Below are positions 44,460 to 53,479 of a stretch of 64,000 nucleotides of DNA, piece by piece. This DNA is from JBFFXF01 sp041569895 (GTDB lineage: Bacteria; Planctomycetota; UBA8108; JACQVS01), in contig JBFFXF010000001.1 in assembly GCA_041569895.1 (NCBI GenBank), forward strand, positions 22,594-86,593, in the 5' to 3' direction. Within the stretch, counting starts at the first letter, position 1, and every line of letters starts with the position of its first letter. Below the pieces are notes generated by a model, which saw only the letters and a list, made by a program, of their open reading frames with translations, did not search any database and was not told where the DNA came from. The translations under genes and the position numbers were made by a program.

Positions 44460-46010
44460 TCATCGCGTCATCCCGAACCACCACCCAAACACCTTCCTCA
44501 CCATCGGCGTCACCCGTCCCTTGTTATACAGATCGGCCGCCGCCCGGATCGCCTCGGCCTGGGTGGGGTAGGGGTGGATGACGTTCGAGATCTTGCCGAG
44601 CTTGATCTTGTTGACCATCGCCAGGGTGAGCTCGCTGATCATCTCGCCCGCGTGGCGGGCGACGATCGTCGCGCCGACGATGTGGCCCTTGCCCTTGCGG
44701 ACGTGGATCTTGACGAAACCGTCCTCCTCGCCGTCGGCGAGCGCCCGGTCGACCTCGGCGAGCGGCTTGACGATGGTGTCGATGGCGATGCCGCGCTCGG
44801 CGGCGTCGTGCTCGTACATGCCGACGTGTGCGACCTCGGGGTCGGTGTAGGTGCACCAGGGCATTGTCAGCGCGCTCAGGCGCTTCTTCGGCAGGAAGGG
44901 GAAGAGGGCGTTCTGGATGACGATCCTCGCGGCGAAGTCGGCGGCGTGGGTGAATTTCCACCGCATGCAGATGTCGCCGGCGGCGAAGATCCGTCGATTC
45001 GACGTCCGCAGGTTGTCGTCGACCGAGACGCCGTACTTGTCGTAGTTGACGCCCGCCTCGTCGAGACCGAGCCCGTCGACGTTCGGCGCGCGTCCGGCGC
45101 CGACCAGGATCTCGTCGACCTCGACGCGCTTCTGTCGGCCACCGACGGTGTAGTGGATCGTCCTGGCGCCGCTCTCCGCGACCACCCTGTCGATCCGGGC
45201 CTCGAGCGCCAGCTCGATTCCCTCCTCGACGAAGCGCCGCTGGACGATCTCCGCCGCGTCCCCGTCCTCGCGCTCGAGGATGTGCGGCTTGTCCTGGAAG
45301 AGCGTCACCTTCGCGCCGAAGCGCCGGAACGCCTGGGCCAGCTCGCAGCCGATCGGTCCTCCGCCGATGACGGCGAGCCGCGCGGGAAGCTCGGTCAGCG
45401 AGAAGACGGTCTCGTTGGTGAGGTAGCCCGCCTCCTCGAGACCCTGGATCGGCAGCCTGGCGGCTCGCGCGCCGGTCGTGATCACCGCCTTGTTGAAACG
45501 GATCGTCCGGCCGTCGACCTCGATCGTCCGCGGGCCGGTGAAGCGCGCCGCGCCGAGGTAGACGTCGACGCCGAGGTCGCGGAACCGGCTCGCCGAGTCG
45601 TGGTGCGAGATGCGCGAGCGGATGCGCCGCATGCGCTCCATGATGGCCGGGAAGTCGACGTCGACGTCGCCGTTGATCGACACGCCGAACGCCGCTCCGT
45701 CGCGCGCGTCGGCCACCGCCCTCGAGGCGCGGATCAGGCACTTCGACGGCACGCAGCCGACGTTGAGGCAGTCGCCGCCCATCAGGTGTTTCTCGATCAG
45801 CGCGGCGCGAGCGCCGAGACCCGCCGACGCGGCCGAGCTCACCAGCCCCGCCGTGCCCGCGCCGATGGCGACGAGGTGGTAGCGTCCCGACGGCTGCGGA
45901 TTGACCCACGCCGGCGGGTGGACGTTCTCGACGAGCTCCCGGTTGTGCTCGTCCATCGGCGGCACGGTGATCGTGCCGGCTTCGTCAGCTAGGCTCCGTG
46001 ACGGGTCCAT
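44460..46010 (-). CDS. Mercuric-reductase-like FAD/NAD(P)H disulfide oxidoreductase
   Basis: 516 residues, ATG with GGAGAG upstream. FAD motif LVAIGAGTAGLVSSAASAGL, redox disulfide GGDCLNVGCVPSK (Cys81, Cys86), second nucleotide motif RLAVIGGGPIGCELA, and dimer interface with HPYPTQAEAI. The N-terminal heavy-metal (HMA) domain and the C-terminal vicinal cysteines of true MerA are absent, so this is the MerA-like class with an unknown electron acceptor. Its start lies 26 nt inside the TVP38-like gene, an arrangement often seen with this family. Mercury resistance should not be assumed. Confidence 0.88.
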   Translation of the reverse strand: MDPSRSLADEAGTITVPPMDEHNRELVENVHPPAWVNPQPSGRYHLVAIGAGTAGLVSSAASAGLGARAALIEKHLMGGDCLNVGCVPSKCLIRASRAVADARDGAAFGVSINGDVDVDFPAIMERMRRIRSRISHHDSASRFRDLGVDVYLGAARFTGPRTIEVDGRTIRFNKAVITTGARAARLPIQGLEEAGYLTNETVFSLTELPARLAVIGGGPIGCELAQAFRRFGAKVTLFQDKPHILEREDGDAAEIVQRRFVEEGIELALEARIDRVVAESGARTIHYTVGGRQKRVEVDEILVGAGRAPNVDGLGLDEAGVNYDKYGVSVDDNLRTSNRRIFAAGDICMRWKFTHAADFAARIVIQNALFPFLPKKRLSALTMPWCTYTDPEVAHVGMYEHDAAERGIAIDTIVKPLAEVDRALADGEEDGFVKIHVRKGKGHIVGATIVARHAGEMISELTLAMVNKIKLGKISNVIHPYPTQAEAIRAAADLYNKGRVTPMVRKVFGWWFGMTR

Positions 46011-46722
46011 GCGTCTCTCCGCTTTCCTCGATATCGGTGTCGACCTTCTTCGTCAGCGCCTTGCGCGCGACGCGGGTCACGAACACGGTCACGACAATGG
46101 TGACGGCGAGGCCGACCCAGAAGAGGACCGTCTCGCCGGCGTGCTTCTCGCGCTCCGCGCCGAGGGTCGCCAGGTCGCCCGCCGCCTTGCCGAGATAGAC
46201 GTACATGATCGTGCCCGGCAGCATGCCGATCCACGAACTCAAGAAATAGGCCCAGAAGGACACCCTCGTGAGCCCGTACGCGTAGTTGAGCAGGTTGAAG
46301 GGAAAGACCGGGGAGAGGCGCGTCAGCAGCACGATCTTCCACCCCTCCCGGCCGACCGCTTCATCGATCGCGCTGAACTTCTCGCTCCCCTCGATCCTCT
46401 TGCTCACCCAGCCCCGCGCGAAGTAGCGGCCGATCAGGAACGCGCAGGACGCGCCGGTGATCGAGGCGATCGACACATCGACCGTGCCGAGTCCGAGGCC
46501 GAACAGGGCTCCCGCCGCCATGGTGATGATCAGGCCGGGGACGAAGAGGACGGTGGCGAGGACGTAGATCCCGATGAAGACGACGTGGGCGACGGCGCCG
46601 AGCTCTTTGACCTTCTGCAGGAGTTCGAGTAGTTGTTTATCCAGCTCGAACACCCTGGCGAGGACGAAGAGCGCGACCACGACAAGGAGGACAACGATGG
46701 GCTTCCACGGGATTCGTTTCAT
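45985..46722 (-). CDS. TVP38/TMEM64-family (VTT domain) membrane protein
   Basis: 245 residues with about five hydrophobic segments. The VTT/SNARE-associated signature is GALFGLGLGTVDVSIASITG, then SFWAYFLSSWIGMLPGTIMY. Relatives are thought to be lipid scramblases or transporters and frequently sit with a MerA-like oxidoreductase. Here the two genes overlap by 26 nt, strongly suggesting one transcript and a shared function. The start ATG has a weak ribosome site and abuts the divergent LCAT-like gene. Confidence 0.88.
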   Translation of the reverse strand: MKRIPWKPIVVLLVVVALFVLARVFELDKQLLELLQKVKELGAVAHVVFIGIYVLATVLFVPGLIITMAAGALFGLGLGTVDVSIASITGASCAFLIGRYFARGWVSKRIEGSEKFSAIDEAVGREGWKIVLLTRLSPVFPFNLLNYAYGLTRVSFWAYFLSSWIGMLPGTIMYVYLGKAAGDLATLGAEREKHAGETVLFWVGLAVTIVVTVFVTRVARKALTKKVDTDIEESGETHGPVTEPS

Positions 46723-46798
46723 GATTCACACGATGGTCTCTCGAATCCGTCGGCTGCGGTCAGGTGGGCTCTACCCTGCGCCCCCGGTGAGTAGATCG

Positions 46799-48265
46799 GT
46801 GACCGGGTGGGTTCGCCATTCACATGTCGGAGAGACTAACGTTGCGCGATCCGGAGTGATTCCCGGAATCCTGGTTTTCCTTCTTGTTCTCGGCCTCGCC
46901 GGCTGCCGGCGCGGCGTCCTCGCGCCCGACCTCGGCGGCATCTACAATCGTTCCGCCCAGTACCACGACGCGTACCGAAACCCCGTGATCGTCATACCGG
47001 GCATCCTCGGCTCAAGGCTGGTCGAACCGGAAACTGGCAGGGTCGTCTGGGGCGCGTTCGGCGGCCGTGGCGTCAACCCTCACGACCCGGAGGGAGCTCG
47101 TCTCACCGCTCTTCCGATGGAGTATCAGAAGCCCCTCCGGGAGCTCGTCGACGACGTGGCGGCGGACGGCGTGCTCGACAGTCTCGAGATCAGTCTCCTC
47201 GGTTTGCCGCTCCAGCTCAAGGCCTACGCCCACATCCTCGCATCGCTCGGCGCCGGCGGGTATCGCGACGAGTCGCTCGGCATCTCCGGCGCGATCGACT
47301 ACGGCGACGAGCACTTCACGTGCTTCCAGTTCGCTTACGACTGGCGGCGCGACAACATCGAAAACGCGAAGCGACTCAAGCAGTTCATCCTCGAGAAGCG
47401 CGAGCTGGTGCGGCGCGAGATCAAGCGGCGGTTCGGAATCGATCGCGACGACGTCAAGTTCGACATCATCGCCCACTCGATGGGCGGCCTGGTGACGCGC
47501 TGGCTCCTGCGCTACGGCGACGCCGACCTTCCGGAGGACGGTTCGCTGCCCGAGGTCACGTGGGAAGGCGCGCAGTACATCGACCGGACGATCCTCGTCG
47601 GGACGCCGAACGCCGGATCGGTCCACGCCGTCATCCAGCTGATCGAGGGAATCCGCTTCGCGCCGATATTCCACAAGCACGAGGCGGCCGTGCTCGGGAC
47701 GTTCCCGTCGATCTACCAGCTCTTCCCGCGAACGCGCCACGGCCCCCTGGTCGACGGCGCTGATCGCTCCAGGCGGCTCGACGTCTTCGACCCCGAGCTC
47801 TGGATCGAACGCGGCTGGGGGCTCGCCGATCCGCGGCAGGACCAGGTGCTCGAGCAACTGCTCGGGCCGCTCGATCCGGCGACTCGTCGCCAGATCGCCC
47901 TCGACCACCTCCGCAAGTGCCTCGACCGCGCGCGACGTTTCGCCGAGGCGCTCGACCGCGAGGCCGATCCGCCGCCGAACGTCGAGTACTCACTGATCGC
48001 CGGCGACGCCGTGCCGACGGCCGCGGTCGCCGAGGCGGGAGGCCGGGCACGCATCGCGGTCATCGACACGGGACCGGGCGACGGCACCGTCCTGAGAACG
48101 AGCGCCCTCCTCGACGAGCGCGTCGGCGGCGAGTGGGTGTATCACGTCAAGTCACCGATCCGGTGGAAGCAGGTGATGTTTCTCTTCTCGGACCATCTCG
48201 GGATGACGATGGATCCGGCGTTCACGGACAACGTGCTGTACACCTTGCTGGAGGACCCGCGGTAG
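46799..48265 (+). CDS. LCAT-like acyltransferase/lipase lipoprotein
   Basis: 488 residues if GTG 46799 is used; ATG at 46733 would add 22 residues. Start is uncertain because no ribosome site is obvious. The lipobox LVLGLAGC predicts a lipoprotein. The fold is that of the lecithin:cholesterol acyltransferase family: PVIVIPGILGSRLVEPETG near the start, nucleophile IAHSMGGLVTRWLL, Asp in DTGPGDGTVLRTSAL and His in LFSDHLGMTMD. It should act on lipid acyl chains at the membrane. Divergent from the TVP38-like gene; the stop is followed within 20 nt by module A. Confidence 0.85.
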   Translation: MTGWVRHSHVGETNVARSGVIPGILVFLLVLGLAGCRRGVLAPDLGGIYNRSAQYHDAYRNPVIVIPGILGSRLVEPETGRVVWGAFGGRGVNPHDPEGARLTALPMEYQKPLRELVDDVAADGVLDSLEISLLGLPLQLKAYAHILASLGAGGYRDESLGISGAIDYGDEHFTCFQFAYDWRRDNIENAKRLKQFILEKRELVRREIKRRFGIDRDDVKFDIIAHSMGGLVTRWLLRYGDADLPEDGSLPEVTWEGAQYIDRTILVGTPNAGSVHAVIQLIEGIRFAPIFHKHEAAVLGTFPSIYQLFPRTRHGPLVDGADRSRRLDVFDPELWIERGWGLADPRQDQVLEQLLGPLDPATRRQIALDHLRKCLDRARRFAEALDREADPPPNVEYSLIAGDAVPTAAVAEAGGRARIAVIDTGPGDGTVLRTSALLDERVGGEWVYHVKSPIRWKQVMFLFSDHLGMTMDPAFTDNVLYTLLEDPR

Positions 48266-48279
48266 GGCATCGGCATCGA

Positions 48280-48642
48280 CCCCGTCCCCGTTCCCGTTCC
48301 CGTGCCCGAAAGCCTGCGGGCTGGTTTCCGTGCCCGACGTCGGGGCCGAGTTGTCGGAGTCCGAGGCCGATACAGAGGGCCGAGACAGAGATCCGACTCC
48401 GATTCCGATTCCGATTCCGATTCCGACTCGGACTCCGATTCCGATCCCTCAATCTGCGTCAATCTGCGTCATCTGCGTAATCTGCGTTCCCGTTCTCTCT
48501 CTTCCTTTCCTGCGTTCGACGTCTTCCTGACTTCCTTCTGAATCCGTCGCAGGGTGTCGCCCGCGAAGTCGAGCAGCTGATCGGGTACGGGCACGGGCAC
48601 GGGAACGGGCACGGGAACGGGAACGGGTACGGGTACGAGGCC
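48280..48642 (+). repeat. Fullest composite repeat: A-F-B-C-D-core-A'
   Basis: Module A lies at 48280-48309 (CCCGTCCCCGTTCCCGTTCC), unit F at 48331-48368 (CGACGTCGGGGCCGAGTTGT), module B at 48372-48446 (CCGATT/CCGACT), module C at 48449-48500 (four AATCTGCGT-like units), module D at 48501-48538, core at 48541-48580 (CGCAGGGTGTCGCCCGCGAA then GTCGAGCAG), and reversed module A (GGGNAC) at 48583-48642. The last block ends 12 nt before the convergent minus-strand stop, so both flanking genes have C-rich transcript 3' ends. Confidence 0.9.
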
Positions 48643-48653
48643 GGGGGCCGACC

Positions 48654-50933
48654 CTACAGATCCAGCAACTCCAACAGCTGCTCCGCCGGCGTATACTCCG
48701 GCCTGATCTCCAGCGCCGCTCTCGCCGCCCGTCTCGCTTCCGGGAGGCGGCCGAGGTCCTTGAGGATGATGGCGCGGACGTACGGCGGGTCCGGTGAGCT
48801 CGGGTCGTGCTTCTCCGCCTGCTGGATCGCGTCGAGCGCCTTCTCGAGGTCGCCGAGGCGGTGTCGGCCGAGGGCGAGGTTGTACCACGCGCGCGCGAAG
48901 TCGGGGGCGAGTCGCGTGGCTTCCTCGAAGCGCTCGAGGGCGCGGTCGAGCCGGCCGATCTCGTTGAGCGCGAGACCGAGCTTGTAGTGGTTGACCGGAT
49001 CGAGCGGCGCCAGTCGGACCGCCTCGCTGAGCTGGTACGCCGCCTCGCGCGGCTCGCCGACCATGCTCAGGCAGACGGCGTAGGCCTCGCGGAGCGGCGC
49101 CGAGTTGGCGTCCCACTGGACGGCGCGCGCGAAGTAGGGGAGCGCGGCGCGGGGGAATCCACGCTCGAGGTTGAAGACGCCGAGCTGCATCGCACCGGCC
49201 GGCTGGTCGGCGTTGTGCTTGAGCATCGTCCAGAGGTCGCTGCCGGCGCGCGAGCCCGGGTCGACGGTGCGCCGGAGCGTCCACGCCGCCGCGACGCGCA
49301 CCATGCGCACGGGGTCGTCGAGAAGACGGCGGACGGCGGCCTCGACCTCCCGGCCGCGGTCGATCGCCAGGTTCACGACGGAGTCGAGGGCCTGGGCCGC
49401 CATGCCGCGCACGAGCGGCTTCTCGTCCCGGGTGAGCTCGACCAGCACGGCGTGCGTCCGCGGATCCTCGGGCCAGAGCTTCAGCAACCCGCCCATCACC
49501 GCGCGCCAGAAGAAGTGCTTTTCCTCGCGCACGATCATCAAGAGACGCTCGAGCGCGTCCGCGCTCCCGGAGCGCGCATCCGCGATGACCCTCGTGCGCG
49601 CCCGCGTGTGGCGCTCCATGCGCGGTCCGTACCACCGGTCGACCGCCTCGATCGCCCAGTCGACCGACCGATCCGTGTGGCAGCGGTTGCACGCGTTCGG
49701 AATGCCGTGCTCGCGCGTCATCAGCGGGTCGGGAATGGTGAAGCCGTGATCCCGCCGCGGGTGTCGCTGCATGTAGGTCGTCAGCGGCATGTGACAGTCG
49801 ACACAGTTTCCGCCGGGCGTGCCCGGCTCGTGGTGGCTGTGCGGACCCGGGTCGATCTTGCCCTTGTGACACTGGAGGCAGAGCGCGTTGCCTTCGAACT
49901 TCGTCTTGGCCGAGTGCGGATCGTGACAGTTGATGCAGCGAACGCCCTCGTTGTGCATGCGGCTGCCGAGGAACGACACGAACTCGAAGTCCTCCTCGCG
50001 GACCTGGCCGTCGGGATAGTACGTGTCGCGCTCGTCGGGGATCACCGGGCTGAAGTGCTCCAGGTACTCGTCGCCCGGATTGAACTGTCCGGTGAGCTCC
50101 TGCCGCCGCGAGTGGCACGACCCGCACATCGGAAGGATGTGACCGGTGGCCAGTCGAAAGAGCCCCGGGTCGTTGCGCTCGCCGGGATGCGCCCGCTGCC
50201 ACTCGACGTGCTCGCGCAGCGGGCCGTGGCACGCCTCGCACCCGACGCCCATCTCGGCGACCCTGGTGTCGTACGTGTCCGTGTGCTCGTCGTAGCGCTT
50301 CAGGAGCCGCGTGTTGTGGCACCCGCCGCACATCGAGTTCCAGGTCATGCCGCGTCCGCTCCAGTGTCCCCACTCGCCGGGCCGCCGGTCCTCGTCGCCG
50401 TAGACGTTGAACCACTCGGCGCGCGCGGGGTCCCAGGCGAGCTCGGTCGCCTGGTAGCGGCCGCCCTCGACCGGGACGAGGAACTGGTAGAGCGGCGACA
50501 CGCCGAAGACGCGCTCGACCGGGTACGCCTTCTTGACGCCCTCCCCGCCGAGCGTCTCGACGACCGGCCGCCCGTCGACCAGGCGCGCCGTCGACGTCTG
50601 CGTCCCGTGGCGGATCTCGCGCGGAGGATCGAACGCGACCGCGTCACGCTCGAGCTCGATGGGGCGCTCGGCGAGGCGGTGGTGCGACGTCTCCCAGCGC
50701 TGGTACTCGGCCTGGTGGCACTCCCCGCAGGTCTCCGACCCCGCGTACTGCGAGAGGATCTCGGCGAAGGAGTCGTCCCGGGGGGCGGGCTGCGACGCCT
50801 TTCCCGCGAGGTCGGCTTCCGGTGGCCCACGGCGCGGCGGCTCGTCTCCGCCGTTGCCGCGCAGCGCGATCACGACGGCGAGAGTGCCGATCGCCACCAG
50901 GAACCCGAGGGCCGCCAGTGTGGTCCTGCTCAT
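48654..50933 (-). CDS. Octahaem c-type cytochrome with HEAT and TPR repeats
   Basis: 759 residues. The N-terminal helix (TLAALGFLVAIGTLAVVIAL) is an uncleaved anchor or signal. Eight CxxCH haem motifs are spread over residues about 70-400 (CGECH, CGGCH, CEACH, CGSCH, CINCH, CLQCH, CVDCH, CNRCH). Then HEAT-like units (RRLLDDPVRMVRVAAAWTLR) and TPRs to the C-terminus (PDFARAWYNLALGRHRLGDL). Relatives of this cytochrome c554/TPR type are common in planctomycetes and acidobacteria. It probably carries electrons in the periplasm and docks a partner through its repeats; the partner is unknown. Confidence 0.88.
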   Translation of the reverse strand: MSRTTLAALGFLVAIGTLAVVIALRGNGGDEPPRRGPPEADLAGKASQPAPRDDSFAEILSQYAGSETCGECHQAEYQRWETSHHRLAERPIELERDAVAFDPPREIRHGTQTSTARLVDGRPVVETLGGEGVKKAYPVERVFGVSPLYQFLVPVEGGRYQATELAWDPARAEWFNVYGDEDRRPGEWGHWSGRGMTWNSMCGGCHNTRLLKRYDEHTDTYDTRVAEMGVGCEACHGPLREHVEWQRAHPGERNDPGLFRLATGHILPMCGSCHSRRQELTGQFNPGDEYLEHFSPVIPDERDTYYPDGQVREEDFEFVSFLGSRMHNEGVRCINCHDPHSAKTKFEGNALCLQCHKGKIDPGPHSHHEPGTPGGNCVDCHMPLTTYMQRHPRRDHGFTIPDPLMTREHGIPNACNRCHTDRSVDWAIEAVDRWYGPRMERHTRARTRVIADARSGSADALERLLMIVREEKHFFWRAVMGGLLKLWPEDPRTHAVLVELTRDEKPLVRGMAAQALDSVVNLAIDRGREVEAAVRRLLDDPVRMVRVAAAWTLRRTVDPGSRAGSDLWTMLKHNADQPAGAMQLGVFNLERGFPRAALPYFARAVQWDANSAPLREAYAVCLSMVGEPREAAYQLSEAVRLAPLDPVNHYKLGLALNEIGRLDRALERFEEATRLAPDFARAWYNLALGRHRLGDLEKALDAIQQAEKHDPSSPDPPYVRAIILKDLGRLPEARRAARAALEIRPEYTPAEQLLELLDL

Positions 50934-51061
50934 GCCGTGCGTGTGGCTCTGCCTCCAAAGGCCTCTTGATATCGCGTGCAGAGACGCGATGATCAGCTCG
51001 GCGCCGGTGCGACGCAGACTGCAAGTATGGGGCGAGACGGGCGAAATTCAAAGGAGGAGCG

Positions 51062-51970
51062 ATGGACGCCGCCGCCGGGGAGTTCGCGATCGGTCTCGTG
51101 CAGATGACGTGCGGACCGGACGTCGACGACAACCTCCGCCGGGCGCTCGCCGTCGCCCGCGACGCGGCGGGCCGGGGCGCGCAGGTGATCTGCCTCCAGG
51201 AGCTCTTCCGGTCGCCGTACTTCTGCCAGACCGAGGACCAGAGCCGCTTCGATCTCGCCGAGCCCGTCCCGGGCCCGTCGACGGCGGCGTTCAGCGAGCT
51301 GGCGCGCGAGCTCGAGGTCGTCTGCGTCGTGCCGGTCTTCGAGCGCCGCGCGCCCGGCGTCTACCACAACTCGGCGGCCGTGATCGACGCCGACGGCGAG
51401 ATCCTCGGGCGCTACCGCAAGACGCACATTCCCGATGACCCGCTCTACCACGAGAAGTTCTACTTCACGCCCGGCGACCTCGGCTATCGCACGTTCGCGA
51501 CGCGCCACGCGCGCGTCGGCGTGCTGATCTGCTGGGACCAGTGGTACCCCGAGGCGGCGCGGCTGACGGCGCTCTCCGGCGCCGAGGTGATCTTCTACCC
51601 GACGGCGATCGGCTGGATCGCCGAGGACCGAGACACCGAGGGCCCGGCGCAGCTCGACGCGTGGAAGACGATCCAGCGCGGGCACGCCATCGCCAACGGC
51701 GTCTTCGTCGCGGCGGTCAACCGCGTCGGGCACGAGGGGGATGCCGACGGCGGCATCGAGTTCTGGGGTCACTCCTTCGTCGCGGACCCGAGGGGAGTGG
51801 TCATCGCGGAGGCGTCCGGCGACGACGAGGAGGTGCTGGTCGCCACCTGTCGCCGCTCCGCCATCGAGGACTTCCGCCGCGGCTGGCCGTTCCTGCGCGA
51901 CCGGCGCATCGACACGTACGGCGGTCTCACCAGCCGACTCCTGGACGAGACGGAGAATGCGAGGAGATGA
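51062..51970 (+). CDS. aguB: N-carbamoylputrescine amidase
   Basis: 302 residues; ribosome site AAAGGAGG. Nitrilase-superfamily triad: Glu47 in LQELFRSPYF, Lys120 in YRKTHIPDDP and Cys157 in LICWDQWYPEAAR. The surrounding sequence (HEKFYFTPGDLGYRTF) is characteristic of AguB, which hydrolyses N-carbamoylputrescine to putrescine, ammonia and CO2. The aguA gene follows 136 nt downstream, completing agmatine to putrescine conversion in the cytosol. A short module A tract lies between them. Confidence 0.93.
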   Translation: MDAAAGEFAIGLVQMTCGPDVDDNLRRALAVARDAAGRGAQVICLQELFRSPYFCQTEDQSRFDLAEPVPGPSTAAFSELARELEVVCVVPVFERRAPGVYHNSAAVIDADGEILGRYRKTHIPDDPLYHEKFYFTPGDLGYRTFATRHARVGVLICWDQWYPEAARLTALSGAEVIFYPTAIGWIAEDRDTEGPAQLDAWKTIQRGHAIANGVFVAAVNRVGHEGDADGGIEFWGHSFVADPRGVVIAEASGDDEEVLVATCRRSAIEDFRRGWPFLRDRRIDTYGGLTSRLLDETENARR

Positions 51971-51979
51971 GCGCTCCCT

Positions 51980-52015
51980 CCCGTACACGTCCCCGTTCCC
52001 GTCCCCGTCCCCGAC
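51980..52015 (+). repeat. Module A tract between aguB and aguA
   Basis: Five to six CCCGTN hexamers start about ten bases after the aguB stop. The tract separates two genes of one pathway that would be expected to share a transcript, so if it terminates transcription it would uncouple them. Confidence 0.8.
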
Positions 52016-52106
52016 ACCCCGAAATCGGCCTCGTGAACGGGCACGGCAATGGCTGCCGCCACGACCGCCTGATACCGCGTCCTCCCCACTGACCGGAGCA
52101 GTCCCG

Positions 52107-53165
52107 TTGGCGTCGCACTCCTCCGAGCACCGATTTCCCGCCGAGTGGGAGCCGCACGGGGCGACGTGGATCGCCTGGCCCCACCATCGCCCCGACTGGG
52201 AGGAGAAGATGGAGGCGGTGCAGTGGGACTACGTCGAGATCGTCCGGCACCTCGCTCGCGGCGAGGAGGTGGACATCCTCGTCCAGGATCGCGACCTCGA
52301 GGAGCGAGCGCGGACGATGCTGCGGCTCGGCGGCGTCGCGCTCGAGCGCGTCCTGTTCCACGCCGTTCCGACCGACCGCGGGTGGCTGCGCGACTCGGGG
52401 CCGATCATCGTCCGTCGCGGCGCGGAGGAGCGCGTGGCGCTCGACTGGCGCTTCAACGGCTGGGCGCGCTACGACAACTGGAAGCTCGACGACCGCGTCG
52501 CGTCGCGCATCGCGTCGATTCGCGGGCTGGAATGCGTCGAGCCGGTCATCGAGCAGAGGGGCACGCGCCGTCGCGTCGTGCTCGAGGGCGGGGCGATCGA
52601 CGTCGACGGCGAGGGCACGCTCTTGACGACCGAGGAGTGCCTCCTCGACGGCGTCCAGGCGCGCAACCCGGGCGTCTCGCGCGACGAGCTCGAGCGCGTC
52701 TTCCGGGACTACCTCGGCGTTCAGAAGACGATCTGGCTCGGGCGCGGCATCGCGGGCGACGACACGCACGGCCACGTCGACGACATCGCCCGCTTCGTCG
52801 CTCCCGCCACCGTCGTCGCGGTCTTCGAGGAGGACACCCGCGACGAGAATCACGAGCCGCTCGTCGAGAACCTCGAGCGCCTCGAGCGCGCCACGGACGC
52901 GCGGGGACGGCGACTGCGGGTCGTGCGCCTGCCGATGCCGCGACCGCGCTTCTTCGACGACGAGCGGCTGCCCGCGAGTTACGCCAACTTCTACATCGCC
53001 GATCACGCGGTGCTCGTGCCGACGTTCAACGACCCCGCCGACCGCGTCGCCCTCGACACGATCGCCGGGCTCTTCCCGTCGCGCGAGGTGGTCGGAATCC
53101 ATGCCCTCAACCTGGTCGTCGGCCAGGGAACGCTTCACTGCCTGACGCAGCAGGAGCCGGCGTGA
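52107..53165 (+). CDS. aguA: Agmatine deiminase
   Basis: 352 residues from a TTG start preceded by GGAG at the right spacing; the open frame continues upstream through repeat and the end of aguB, which is not coding. The sequence is AguA throughout: PAEWEPHGATWIAWPHHRPD, the motif DRGWLRDSGPIIV, EGGAIDVDGEG, GDDTHGHVDDIARF and the nucleophile Cys345 in GQGTLHCLTQQEP. It converts agmatine to N-carbamoylputrescine and ammonia. With aguB it makes putrescine from arginine-derived agmatine. Confidence 0.93.
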   Translation: MASHSSEHRFPAEWEPHGATWIAWPHHRPDWEEKMEAVQWDYVEIVRHLARGEEVDILVQDRDLEERARTMLRLGGVALERVLFHAVPTDRGWLRDSGPIIVRRGAEERVALDWRFNGWARYDNWKLDDRVASRIASIRGLECVEPVIEQRGTRRRVVLEGGAIDVDGEGTLLTTEECLLDGVQARNPGVSRDELERVFRDYLGVQKTIWLGRGIAGDDTHGHVDDIARFVAPATVVAVFEEDTRDENHEPLVENLERLERATDARGRRLRVVRLPMPRPRFFDDERLPASYANFYIADHAVLVPTFNDPADRVALDTIAGLFPSREVVGIHALNLVVGQGTLHCLTQQEPA

Positions 53166-53167
53166 GC

Positions 53168-53220
53168 AGCGAGCCCTGGTTTTTTTCTCGCAGGAAGCGA
53201 GAAAAAAATCAGGGCTCGCT
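53168..53220. repeat. Near-perfect 24-bp inverted repeat after aguA
   Basis: Arms start AGCGAGCCCTG and end CTCGC, loop AGGAA, with one mismatch. Each arm contains a T7 or A7 run that pairs inside the stem. It starts three bases after the aguA stop. It could act as a terminator hairpin, but the homopolymer is inside the stem rather than after it, so an element end or REP-like palindrome is also possible. Confidence 0.8.
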
Positions 53221-53460
53221 TTGAAGAAGCGAAGCTTTGCTGTACCCGCATGGCTTGCATGAAAAAAATGTCCCAGTGCCACCTCACGATTGGCAAAAGA
53301 AAAGGAGCACGGAGATCATTCCTGTGGAGAGTCAGCGTGTTTTCTTTTACAGCAAAGGCCGGAGAAAAAATCCGGGCTAAATTCAGGCTCTCGCCGGCGA
53401 GTCGACGTCGAGGTGAGGAGCGAGGCGCGGGACGCGGCGTGTACGCGGCGGCCGCCGATC
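53221..53460. other. AT-richer intergenic island, no convincing gene
   Basis: Visibly richer in A and T than its surroundings, with several A runs and a short palindrome (AGCGAAGCTTTGCT). ATGTCCCAGTGCCACCTC near 53268 resembles motifs found beside REP-type elements, from memory only. A 96-residue open frame (MACMKKMSQCHLTIGKRKGA) has no known family and lacks a ribosome site. It may be a decayed element. Confidence 0.45.
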
Positions 53461-53479
53461 TGGTATGTTGGGGTGTTTC

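Noticed and set aside
44460..46010. Mercury-resistance merA
   Set aside because: No HMA domain, no C-terminal vicinal cysteines, no mer neighbours; only MerA-like.
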